A DNA stretch of 64,000 bases, taken from the NCBI GenBank assembly GCA_950022655.1, contig OX465587.1, positions 30,321,716-30,385,715 of the forward strand. Direction: 5' to 3'. Within the stretch, counting starts at the first letter, position 1. Each line of letters begins with the position of its first letter. The notes under the pieces are model-generated. The model was not told the DNA's origin. It did not search any database and saw nothing but the letters and a program-made list of their open reading frames with translations. Below, in pieces: positions 13,101-22,200 of this stretch. Source of the DNA: Alentia gelatinosa. Lineage: Eukaryota; Annelida; Polychaeta; Phyllodocida; Polynoidae. The position numbers and the translations under genes are program-made.

Positions 13101-16100
13101 AATTTTGAGCTCTATATAAAAAATAACCCCAATTGTTGAGTTAGATATAGGAGTTAGATATGGGTACTAGAACACTTGGAGATCATCATATCAAAATTTC
13201 AGGAAAATGACATGGGGTTTTAATTTTCAAGCCAAATTGTCCGATATGCCTTTGATGCCCATTTTGACACAACTGTAGCTGTTTCAGTTTTGAAATTTGA
13301 TTTACGCATATTAGGCATATTTCCCCAAAAGAGGATTTCGGTGAATTTTTAGTATGATGTTCTGGGGACCTCCCTGAGATGTATTGCGAAGAAAAAATTT
13401 TATTGCAATTTGTGGTGGGTCAAGCCTAAAAATGTCATCAATTGACTAGATCATTACCTTTGTTTCATGAGAAGTATTCTATATAGTGAAAATAAAAAAG
13501 TGGATTTCCATGGAAAAATGAAAATCTGCCGATCGTGGTTGGGTTTCTTTGTTTGGGTAGTTTAACGTCCAATTTATTCAAGAAGACTTACATTGGGTTT
13601 GACCGAATCTCTGAGATGAATGTAGGTAGAAATCTCACCCCTACACATTTACCGAGGTGAGACTTCTTTTACTTGAAGAAATTTCTTTCGTTCGCTCTCT
13701 CTATACGATAGCAGCGTTGGAAAAAAAATGTTTAGCGGTAGGGAAAGCACAACTCTTCGTTATTCCCACATGAGACTTATTTTACTTCCCACACCACATA
13801 GACATGGTATGAGAAGGATTGGCCTTTGATATAGCAGTAAATCTACCACTGCTGGGGATAAAGGAGAAAAGTGGCTGTAAAGGATACTCTTCGCTGGTCG
13901 AGACGAGTGAAGCCCGCAAAGATATTTTGTGGAGGTGTTGGATGTAGAGGAAGAGGATAAACTTGAGAGTTGGCACTGAAACCTGTGTTTTTAAGTGGTC
14001 TGCAAAAGAAAACATGAACATTCATCTGTAAATCAAAGAAAATCTATGAAAAAAAATCTATGAATTTTGGTCTTGAGAGTATTGCTTTGGTCATTATCGT
14101 TAGGTATGCATGGAAAGCTCAACACATAAACTGATAAAATCTTTAAATTAGAGGAATTTTTTTTATGATTCCTTTCAAATCAGCTATTCATAATCTTTCT
14201 TAGACTAGATCATTACAGGTATAACTAGTAGATTGTACCGGAATAAATAATTCTATGAAAATCAAACAAATCATTGTCTAACGGGGGTTGTCCCCCGGGC
14301 TCCAGTTATACACCAATACGCTATGATTTTGACTTCCCGATGCAAAATCAAAATGGTTAAAGTTGATTATAGATAAAGGTATCAAATCGATCATTCCATA
14401 CTTTAACTTGGAACTCAGTTCTTTAATGTCTGAAATATTATATGATATTGTTTTGTATCTACAGGTAAAATATCAATCATAATTGCGGATTATTTCCGGA
14501 ATCATAAAGGATTATACATATCATAAATTAAGCCCTGTATTAATGCACCGTCTGCATTGTGAGGTACCCTCCCAACAAGTTCCAACGCACACCGCTACAC
14601 ATCCATACGTTATGATACGCAACAATATGGACCTCCCAATAGGCTACGATTTGGTTATTTTGTATAGGTGAGTATCGGGAGGTCTACCAGGTCTCGGAGT
14701 TGGCCCTGCGCAATATCTCACCCCAGATATTTTTTCTCCATAGACTTAACATTGGAAACTCGTATCTAACACCCATTAGATATTTAGGAAAAATATCCGA
14801 TGGGGGATAATGTCATAAATGTTAGCCCATTAGTCAATATTAAGGGTGAGATAAATTCAGAAACCCATTCAAGTTTAGGGTCAGAGCTCGATCCCATCTC
14901 ATTTGAATCACATATCAATTCACGCGGCTTCGCCTTGTGAATTACTATGTGATTCAAACTCGATGGGATACGAGCTCAGACCCTAAACTTTCATGGGTTT
15001 CCTCTATATTAACTCCCCGGAGCCGTTTGTATCTAGTCAATATTGTGTATGTATCGGCTTTAAACCTCATCCAGTTTTACGATAGTATCGGCGTTGGTGG
15101 GTGCCAGGCCTTAATCTAGAGGAATGCTATATCTGCTCACCTTTTTCCTGTGGATTTGTGCATTTGCCAAACTTGAGATCCACTTCTTTCCTCTCGTTTG
15201 TGGGAACATTCCGAAGAAGATCAAAGGTTACAAAATACCTGTAAAACAATATAACAATACATGTATATCACCTATTCATATGAAAGAAAACAAGTTGATT
15301 TCTACATGATCTTTACGGTCGTTAACAAAGAGAATAATGATTGTTATCTATTATTCTTGGTGATAATTATAGATATAGAGTTCTTAAAAATATTTAATGA
15401 TGATCCTATTAGGATTACCAAATAATCTATAAATTGTGACTACCATATTCTGATCATCTCATCACGATTTTTTCATTTTTTCATTTATCGTAATTCACCG
15501 CTTGGGTGGTCTTCCATCACGTATGTCAGTACATAACATATAAATCGGCGCTAGATAGCTTGTGATACCACATTCAATCTTGTAGTGCTTAAGTATAAAT
15601 TTTACACTACTGATGATATTACTAATATTCACTGACGTTCACTGACTGATTACCGTGTTTGGGGTCACCCTACTTTGGTGGCCAGGTGAAGAGAATTAAA
15701 GGAGTTATACGTCAAACACGTAATCATTCCTGTCCTGAAGAAGGTGTGTGTATGATAACACCGAAATGTCGACCAGTAGTGGAATAAAAATTTTAGTCAA
15801 ATCTTGGAGTGGATACCCATTTTTTACGGGGAGTTTAGAGTTTGACAGGCTTCACAACATCATAAAGTTCTAATATGTAAAAGTCTTGGACTTACATCCA
15901 GGCAAGGTCTTCTGGTAGCTGAAGTTTGTTACATGCTATATGCTTCCACACTGAATAACTGAAAAACAAAAAGTACACTTTTAATGAATTTAACAATTCA
16001 ACGAAATAAATAACAACGCCAACACAAATATTTACCAAAATGAACGAAATATGCGATTTTGAATATTAAATAATACTATTACAATAGATAATGGCAGGGT

Positions 16101-17923
16101 ACTTCAAACTTGTTTCAATGAATATATGTAAAACGTATGTAGTAGAATGGCAATGGTTGAACTGGTTTCATACAATACAATGTATAATGCTGTATTTGTA
16201 CCTTAATCGTGGAAACCCAGCTTTCCCTTTCGTCTTTGCATAAGATACAATTTTCTTGATGTTCTGAAAAATAAAATATTAGTAAGAACATGAGCTAAAT
16301 GTACATCTTAAAATAAAACTGTTGGCCTCTAATGGGCAAATTATCAGGCTATTTAAATGTAATTTGGTTTATATTATGAGGTAACAGTAATGATTGTAGG
16401 AGTCGAATAATCAAATGTCTGTTCATCACTGTGTAAATTCGTTTCACTTATTTGAATTTATGTTTGCTTGGAAGAACGATTGTAATGATCGAATACAAAA
16501 TAAACGTATATAAAAAAAACAAACATTTAAAACTCAATACAACTGTAAGTCTAAGCCTAATAAGCCTTTTTCCACACGCTGGTGTCGCACCTTATCTGCT
16601 TAGTTACGCCACGGCTGAAGCCAAACATTCACCTGGCAACGTATACCTTAGCGTTGATTTGCAGAATGTATGAGGGCAAAACGTTCATAATAACCGTGCA
16701 CATTAAATCCATAGAAATAACACTGATTGCATTGTATTCTATGGTATTCCAGCTCCAATTTGGTGCGTCATACATGCATATCACTTCAATGATACTTTAG
16801 ATATACCTTAGATAACATAGGGACACTGAAACTGTATACCCACTATTACATTGGAGGACCTAGCTGTAATATGCTTATCTTTTTCCTATTTAAAACCAAG
16901 CTAATTATCAACTATGAAGTCTAGACAGCCATGACTTGTTAATACAAACACCTAGTTTGTTCCAGCAATTTAAGCTGTCAAAAATAAACACTCCTGTAAT
17001 CACACCCACTGTTCACACTTTAGGTGTGATTACTGTGTGGCTCTATGGGCATGTGGCTGACTTCGGCCGTGTTTGTCCCAGCGGCCGTGTAACTAGACAG
17101 TGGGCCGTTAGGCGGCGCTGAACGGCAACACCTGTATTCATGGCGCCATCACATGGCCATACTACAGGCTCCATGTTCAATATGAGGCTAAGCTCCAAGC
17201 AGATATTTAGTGTTCTTATAAGGATATAGGTATGAGGCATGTGCCAATGCTTGGAGGATAATAGGAACCAAAGAGCCGCCCAGTGCAGGTTGGCTATTTA
17301 ACTATGCCATGTGGTTTCAAAGATGGCATAGTTATAGAGTTTCAACTAAATAATGATACTTCCTAAGATGTAAGCAACTTTCAGTGCCACTTATGGAGAT
17401 AAAATATGAGGAATAAACTTCAATCTCCAATAATTCATTTGTTACCCTCGTGCAATAAACAACACTTTACTGCACGCTCGCCCGAATACAGTCATCCAAT
17501 ATTAAGCCTATGGCGTTTTTTTATTAGGGGTAGGATAATATCGTAAAACCGGATGAGTTTTAGTCTTGGCTCCTGTATGCCACGACTGGAGTTTGGCGTG
17601 GTGATATCACGAGGCGGAGCCGAATTGTATCCGGAACCAAACTCAGGAGTTTTTTAACTTAATCAATATCAAAATCATGAATGAAAATCATCAAAATTCC
17701 GTATGCCCCTAGTAGCAAACAAACGTCCGTATGCCAGTCAGCGTGGCATACGGAATCTCAATGCTAAGCCTATGGGATTTTATATTAGGGGTAGGATAAA
17801 AGTGAATAAACTTACGTGTAGAGAGAGTCGTGGATGGGGGGCGACAGGCAAGGCGCCGTACGTGAAGGGTTCTGCCTTCACCCACAGCCTCACTGCGCCC
17901 GTCCCTGAGGCCGTCATCTTCAT
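1195..17923 (-). CDS. TBCCD1: TBCC domain-containing protein 1, 3'-truncated by the window edge
   Basis: Fourteen minus-strand exons: 17816-17923, 16202-16263, 15896-15958, 15141-15238, 13888-13999, 12614-12677, 11772-11847, 11026-11113, 10394-10460, 4815-4935, 3365-3449, 2996-3044, 2456-2535 and 1195-1317. All have GT/AG borders and every phase joins, giving about 398 residues; human TBCCD1 has 557. The start is the Met pair at 17923/17917. Diagnostic pieces match the family in order: LWVKAEPFTYGAL (exon 1), WKHIACNKLQLPEDLAW (3), LKFILFLYIQHLHKISLR (5), EALGFLIEGS (8), SRSFSFRSLQTWIRS (10), IMSQVCKQTVA (12), VKIHRCQFSFIYLLSALR (13) and SIEKCRNSTIVLGAV (14). Exons 11-14 enter the TBCC/C-CAP beta-helix domain. 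In vertebrates the protein acts in centrosome and Golgi positioning. The remaining C-terminal exons lie to the left. Exons 7 and 8 abut minisatellites copied from their own acceptors. Confidence 0.96.
1361..2085. repeat. 75-bp tandem repeat split by an inserted inverted-repeat element
   Basis: One unit (CACATAGGGAGTGTGTAT core) lies at 1361-1435 and three more at about 1868-2085. They are separated by about 430 bp holding an unrelated palindromic element, so the array was interrupted after it formed. It lies in TBCCD1 intron 13, close to but not touching the exon 14 acceptor at 1317. Confidence 0.75.
1527..1660. repeat. Palindromic MITE-like element
   Basis: Imperfect inverted repeat. The left arm carries TGGCCGTATTCTCCGCG and the right arm carries AATACGGCCACACTGATCG, around a short centre. 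A related copy lies at 35085-35215 (GTGGCCGTATTCTCCGCG on one side, GAATACGACCACAC on the other). No coding capacity. Confidence 0.6.
2785..2960. mobile_element. SINE-like fragment (head module)
   Basis: Matches the first part of two longer copies at 28705-29195 and 49205-49850. Shared landmarks include TACCTACTATAT, CTTCCGCACATAGGGACAG or its variant, GAGAGTGAG and ACTTGAACCTG followed by a T-rich tail. It sits in TBCCD1 intron 12. This copy lacks the tRNA-like downstream module found in the other two. Confidence 0.6.
3205..3351. mobile_element. MITE with TTTATCTCACC terminal inverted repeats
   Basis: About 145 bp, starting TTTATCTCACCC and ending GGGTGAGATAAA, with internal GAGTTCCCAATGTTAAG and CTATGGAGAAAAAATACC. 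Related copies lie at 6352-6498, 8676-8817, 14707-14856 (opposite orientation), 57550-57870 (expanded into a tandem array) and 60243-60390. The long terminal inverted repeats and lack of an ORF indicate a non-autonomous DNA element. Confidence 0.7.
3499..4363. repeat. Foldback element with arms of about 330 bp
   Basis: The left arm (about 3499-3830) begins at CCATTATTATTATATACCTA and the right arm (about 4028-4363) ends at its reverse complement, around a spacer of about 200 bp. Both arms carry CCTATAGGCGAATGTCT or its complement. Inside the right arm a second, nearly perfect hairpin is centred near 4113 (CTGTTCCTCAATATTTTG against CAAAATATTGAGGAACAG). A derivative of one arm lies at 7835-8070. 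No transposase ORF is seen. It lies in TBCCD1 intron 10. Confidence 0.75.
4936..7440. other. TBCCD1 intron 9, distal part: repeats only
   Basis: No exon was found. The stretch holds scattered CCAGGCTTTTCCAGGCT-type fragments (5620-5660, 6000-6045), the MITE at 6352-6498, and a CAGGGATG-type hAT-like MITE at about 6799-7020 ending GGCATCCCTG. The ORFs at 4785-5294, 7086-7433 and elsewhere show no recognisable protein and appear to be chance. Confidence 0.6.
7441..8508. mobile_element. 1.07-kb element with long terminal inverted repeats
   Basis: The left end (CATGCCGATATTCTCCAATC onward) and the right end (reverse complement ending ATATCGGCATG) share imperfect terminal inverted repeats of about 95 bp that also include CTTCACCAACCCGATTTTA. 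No transposase is visible. The interior includes a nested derivative of the 3499-4363 foldback. Related fragments lie at 21965-22480 (AATAAAATCGGGTCGGTGAA). This is a composite non-autonomous DNA element in TBCCD1 intron 9. Confidence 0.7.
8560..8817. mobile_element. Perfect-arm hairpin followed by a TTTATCTCACC MITE
   Basis: At 8560-8673 two arms of about 52 bp (AGTTTAGGGTCAGAGCTC and its complement) flank a 7-base loop. Directly after comes a TTTATCTCACCC...GGGTGAGATAAA MITE at 8676-8817. The same pair, in inverted order, occurs at 14707-15003, so the two modules may move as one unit. Confidence 0.7.
8931..8969 (-). CDS. TBCCD1: Candidate 39-nt in-frame microexon of TBCCD1
   Basis: On the minus strand a 39-nt segment is preceded by GGGTCTGTAG and followed by GTAAGTCGG, both good splice sites. 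It encodes V-D-V-R-N-S-E-R-G-V-H-I-K in phase 0. Exon 9 ends and exon 10 starts in phase 0, so inclusion would keep the frame and insert 13 residues between F-S-K and I-S-R. Human TBCCD1 joins these directly (FSKISKTFSF), so the segment is either an optional lineage-specific exon or chance. No transcript evidence is available here. Confidence 0.35.
9619..9960 (-). other. Possible decayed LINE reverse-transcriptase tail (weak)
   Basis: A minus-strand reading contains L-A-C-G-F-V-H-Y-D-P-V-C-H-M and N-L-V-E-Q-D-L-R, loosely like the A-R-F-V...D-Y...M-L region near the end of CR1/jockey-type reverse transcriptases. A related sequence appears at 10860-10930. The similarity is low and frames are broken. 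It is in TBCCD1 intron 9 and is not an exon by phase. Confidence 0.2.
11114..11760. repeat. 61-bp minisatellite copied from the TBCCD1 exon 8 acceptor
   Basis: Ten intronic units of about 60-61 bp follow the genuine exon 8 junction (CCCTTCCCTCCTGTATAC on plus, at 11105-11122). In seven units the base pair corresponding to the acceptor AG is altered: plus CTCCAGTATAC reads TATACTGGAG on minus, where the true site reads TATACAGGAG. Three units (near 11415, 11605 and 11728) keep an AG there through CTAGT. Each unit also contains a further AG about 14 nt upstream. See the separate finding. Confidence 0.9.
11848..12175. repeat. 47-bp minisatellite copied from the TBCCD1 exon 7 acceptor
   Basis: Six intronic units of about 47 bp, each with a variant of CTGTCAATGACATTAACAAG, begin at the exon 7 3' splice site (AG at 11849/11848). 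On the minus strand all six retain a potential acceptor, CATTGACAG or, in one case, CATTGATAG, so each is a full decoy of the real TCATTGACAG. Confidence 0.9.
12378..12505. repeat. Palindromic element with GTAAACCACGAG core
   Basis: Inverted-repeat element with CGGCCGTAAACCACGAG and CCCGAGCGCTAGCGAGTG. It is related in opposite orientation to 35465-35580 (ACTCGCTAGCGGTCATG, CGTGGTTTACGGCCGCC). It lies in TBCCD1 intron 6. No ORF of note. Confidence 0.5.
12678..13887. other. TBCCD1 intron 5: mostly unique AT-rich sequence
   Basis: No exon, RNA gene or tandem array was seen in 12678-13600. At 13780-13860 there is a dispersed repeat (ACACCACATAGACATGG, TGGCCTTTGATATAGCAG) also present at 8215-8290; it ends just before the exon 5 donor at 13888. 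Confidence 0.6.
14707..15003. mobile_element. TTTATCTCACC MITE plus hairpin module
   Basis: The MITE runs about 14707-14856 and is joined to a hairpin at 14858-15003 whose arms carry AGTTTAGGGTCAGAGCTC and its complement. The loop contains CGCGGCTTCGCC. This is the mirror arrangement of 8560-8817, in TBCCD1 intron 4. Confidence 0.65.
15470..15815. mobile_element. Dispersed repeat with CTGAAGAAGG...CGAAATGTCG tail
   Basis: It includes GTAATTCACCGCTTGGGTGG and a GATATTACTAATA end that are repeated at 55253-55396, then a tail with CCTGAAGAAGGTGTG and ACCGAAATGTCGACC. Tails of this kind are common near termini of Penelope-like and related retroelements. A similar fragment in the opposite sense lies at 56850-56900. 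It lies in TBCCD1 intron 3. No reverse transcriptase ORF is present. Confidence 0.5.
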
Positions 17924-19294
17924 GCAGCACTACCAGACCTTCACTGGGCCACCAAACACCTGCAACAGCCACAACATGTATTCACATCAGAAGGAGTCAA
18001 AATGCCCTCATATCGTAAAAATTCCATCAGCTGATTCATGTAGACGCTTTTGGTAAAAGATAAGCCCGGAGAAAATACTTTTTTTCAGGTAACACAATTT
18101 ACGACATCATTATTCACCCTATGAATGGGGATTGTCCATAATTAAGTCAATTTTGCTAGTTCTTTATATATCCATTCCATATTAATGAACAAAGGTAAGG
18201 GGCCATCCATAAAGTGTGTACCGGTACCGGGGGTACGTACTAAGGGTTAAATTTTACTAGAATATTTGGGGGAATTTCGCTTATGCCCCTTCTTTATATT
18301 GCGTACAAGATTGAAAATGGGGTTGGGTCAAAACTCTCATATAAACAACACTCATATCATCACACAGAAATTGTTATACTACCAATTGAATTAATCAAAC
18401 CACAACTCGAATCTAGGGCTGCATTTTTTAGAGTAAAACAGTCAGAGGCACTATGACCATTCATATAGATTTAATTCGAGTTAATATGATATATCATAAT
18501 TTCAGAACTACGGTCATTTGGCCACTAACTAGATCTAGTTAGAAATAAGGTAAAATATTCAGTCCTCACCTTCATTGACGGAATCATTTAGGTTGTGTCA
18601 CAGTCTTGGCTGGTTCGACTAGATCTAGATCTAGTAGTACTACTACTACTAGTACTAGTAAGTTCTACTGGCTAGTTTGTTAGAAACTTGAAGACTGTTT
18701 CAGACTAGTTGTACTTGTAGGAAGGCAGGGAGACACTAATTATTGTCATTTACTGTGTCAATTACTGAGGTACTGGCAATGGAATTACTTTATATCAAGA
18801 TTTTATCACTTAAGCGTTGTTAACTTGATTCGACCTGTCAGATTTGACAGAACTTAGAAGAGGGTCTTGCGTCTGACTCTGAGTTTGACAGGTGTGTCGG
18901 GCATACCTGAACAAACCTTTGCTGACTCCCAGAAATACACGAACTTCCTCGTAAAAAGAAATATCTGGTTGATGTATCACAAAGATGTTAAGAAGGAATT
19001 AAATAAAACACTTGATGCTTACCTTCATGTAAGTTGTATCAACACAAACAAGGGTAAAGTTTGGGTCAATATCAAAACAAATTTGGCGGCGGAAGTGGAA
19101 TTCCGTGAGCTGTGAACACTGCATTGCTCAGGTGTAACCAAACCAAACAAGTTATCAATATGAACGCGTTGCAGTGTATACTCTCAGTTTGTCAACCAAT
19201 CAGAGACTATCTTTTAGACAGATTAGCTGCCAGCTTGTTTCCTCTCCGGCCACAACGTGCGATTTGATTGGTCCACATCATCTACCAGACCAAG
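17924..19294. other. TBCCD1/ERp29 head-to-head intergenic region
   Basis: About 1.37 kb separates the two start codons, so the genes are divergently transcribed and may share promoter elements. It holds a CTAGATCTAG/TAGTAC simple-repeat patch at 18620-18662 and CCAAT-type motifs near the ERp29 start (19194 onward). The ORF at 18867-19115 has no recognised similarity. No mobile element is obvious, unlike the flanking introns. Confidence 0.5.
19267..19277 (+). promoter_or_regulatory. ERSE-II-like element (one mismatch)
   Basis: ATTGGTCCACA, 18 bp upstream of the ERp29 start codon, matches the ER stress element II consensus ATTGG-N-CCACG except for the last base. ERp29 is an ER chaperone, so ATF6/XBP1-type control would be sensible. 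The site may lie within the 5'UTR; function is inferred only. Confidence 0.3.
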
Positions 19295-22200
19295 ATGGCA
19301 GCAATGAACATCATCTCTTCTCTGCTCCTCGTCATTTTTGCTGTTTTCCACCTTGTTCGTGGAGAAATAGTAAAAGGCGCGGTACCGTTGAATTCTGGTG
19401 CATTTGATAAGGTACGTTTGCAAGTTTGATGGGGATTGCAATTGTAGAAATTAAGTAAATAGGCATTTGCCTGCCGATTATGATCTCTATGAAACCAAGC
19501 TGTATCAGACTACGTCAGTACGTGCCTGGGAAAAGCAGCCGGGAATCAGACCAAAGTATCATAGAGTCTATGTCTCATGTTATCAATGTGAATTTCATGA
19601 AAGAACGTAATTTGGCCTTTGTCCATAAAATGCGTATGAGAGTGTTCTTTTGTATTCGTTGACATGTGACTCAAAGTCTGTGACTGTGTGAGTCACATGT
19701 CTAAGTTGCTCACTTGCCGGCTTCAAAGTTGGAGGCCTAGAAATCAAGCGAGTCTCAAATTACATGCAGTGTATTTAGCCTAAAGCCAAATGCCTCGACA
19801 AGGCCTGGCATTAGCATTAGGGAGACTTAATATTGTCACAGCGCTCCCAGCGTCTTGGTTTGATACGAACCCCTGAGCCTGCTACTAGTGCTAGAAATTA
19901 GAATAGTCTTGTTTTTTTATAGAAGTTAGGGAAGGGGAAAGGTCTAGTGAAACTGGGTTATATACGGGACGCTGCAACCGTAAACGACTAAACCTTTCCG
20001 AGATAACAGATTTTACGAGCATTGCGTTGAGACATGGGCGTAATACAAAACGCTGTTATCGTCTCAGTGATAACAGATCGTCGCTATTTTAAGGAAGTAG
20101 TCTCGCCTTCAGATATCACCGAAATCATTGTTGTTACTTTACTTAAATCTAACACGCCCTAACACTTAACCATTGTTCCAGCAAGTCAGTCCAAGTTTCT
20201 CATTGTATATGTATTTATGTATGAGGTCATGCATAATGTGAATAAATGAGCATGTGTATTAAAATGAATACGTATTGGAGATAATTCAATACAAATAAGC
20301 ACTGTGGTTATCCATATTTTATTGAGTAAATTTACCACTTTTTTTTTTATTTATTATCAACAAAATTCGCTAAATTTGGCGGTCTTACATTTTGCTGGTG
20401 GTATCCAAGTGTCAGATTCACATGTTCAATAAACTAAATGAAAAATGATGTTACAAGTTGAAAAGGATTATGGGTATGGCAATGTAACAACTATTGAAGA
20501 TGAGTATGACCACGACAATTTGAATCATTGCAGCATTCACAGATATAAAATAGACGATTTTATCATTTGAGTCTACATGTCTTTTACCAGATCGTACCGA
20601 AGTTTAAGGCTGCCCTGGTAAAATTCGATGAGTCCTATCCTTATGGAGAGAAGCATGATGAGTTCAAAAAGGTCGCCGAGGCTGCCATGGGCAACGATGA
20701 ACTCCTTATTGGTGAAATAAACATCGCTGGTGAGTTGTCTTTTGTCCTTAGACAGGGTAGAGTAGGAACTCAAGGTTCCTCAATATAAATATGTTACAAA
20801 ATTAACCAGTAATTAAAATGAGCGATGGAATATGAAATACAAAGTGTCTTATAGTTATGTCGAAGTATATTTTTATATGCGAATTCTTTTTATTTGTTGT
20901 TAGTTTTTTTACATCGGCTGTATTCTAAAGTATTGCATAGCTTCGCCATACTCACACCTACAATGTTTTTAAAATGTAAAAATTCCAGAACTTCCTGGGG
21001 CTTTGTCCCCTAGGTACTCAGCAGGGGTATCAGTTGCTAACTTTATAAAATCTCAATCAAACTTGGCAGCCTGGAACATTACAAAATTAACCGGTTTGAT
21101 TCATTTTAATACCGTAACTAAGATGAGTGATGATATATGGAGTACAAACTGTCAAATAAATGTGCAAATATATTTTCATGCAATAATATTACTGTTGGTA
21201 TTCATTCATGGTTTGTTTCTGTGCAGATTATGGCGACAAAGATAACGCCGATTTGGGAGAACGTTTCCATGTGAAGAAAGAGGATTTCCCCGTCTACAAA
21301 CTCTTCTTGAAGTCTAAAGGCGTTGACGCTCCCATCCAATACAAGGGCAATGCTGCGAAGGCGGACGATATTAAGAAGTGGCTCGTGAAGGAAACTGGTA
21401 AGATTCATGACGTTTCCCTGAAGATAATTATCCTCTTCTTATCTTTTTTACTTAGCGATTTAACAGTTATGTCATTCATTTCAATACTTTTCATATAGTT
21501 CGGGTCATTTTGACATGATTTCTAAGTATTTTTATTTTGTTGTTATACACCAATCACTATATTTATCCTACCCCATATAAAAACCGCCATAGACTTAACA
21601 TAGGCAAATTTTATGTGATAGGCCGTAACATAAAGTGTTTTTATGCCACTAGAGTAATAACATTATTGACCAATCAGAGGGCAGGATGTCAGCTACTATG
21701 AAAAAAGTTCTGTTGGTCGTTGAGTCAATATTCATCTTTTAGTAATACAAAAGCAGAGAGGGTAGGATAAATACGAAACGGAACTCGAGTTAAAATTGTC
21801 AGTGTCTATTCCACTCTGGTCAGGTCTGCTCCTCACCACACTCGGCTACGCCTCGTGTAGTAGTACACGACCTGCCCATCGTGGCATAAACATTGTCAAG
21901 TCTAACTCTCGTTCGGTTTCTACTAATTATGTTCTCTTAAAATTAAGATTACGAACTTGAAAGCCTATAAGACATCGACATTTGTTCCCAATTCATCCCG
22001 ACCATGGCTCAGTGAGAGTCGGGAATGAAATGTTGATGTCTTATACCTATAAGACATTGACATGCCTATTCTTCCCGATCACACCTCCTCCTTTTGTAAC
22101 TTCGTAAATGACCCGGTGTGAGATCAAAGCAAGGACCCGGGTCCGGCTTGGCCCCAGGCCGGGTGATATGCCTATATAATGAAAAGTTTAGTAACTCTGT

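Noticed and set aside
21965..22046. Hairpin resembling a microRNA precursor
   Set aside because: It belongs to a repeated inverted-repeat family (relatives near 7560 and 22300), so a mobile element is the simpler reading.
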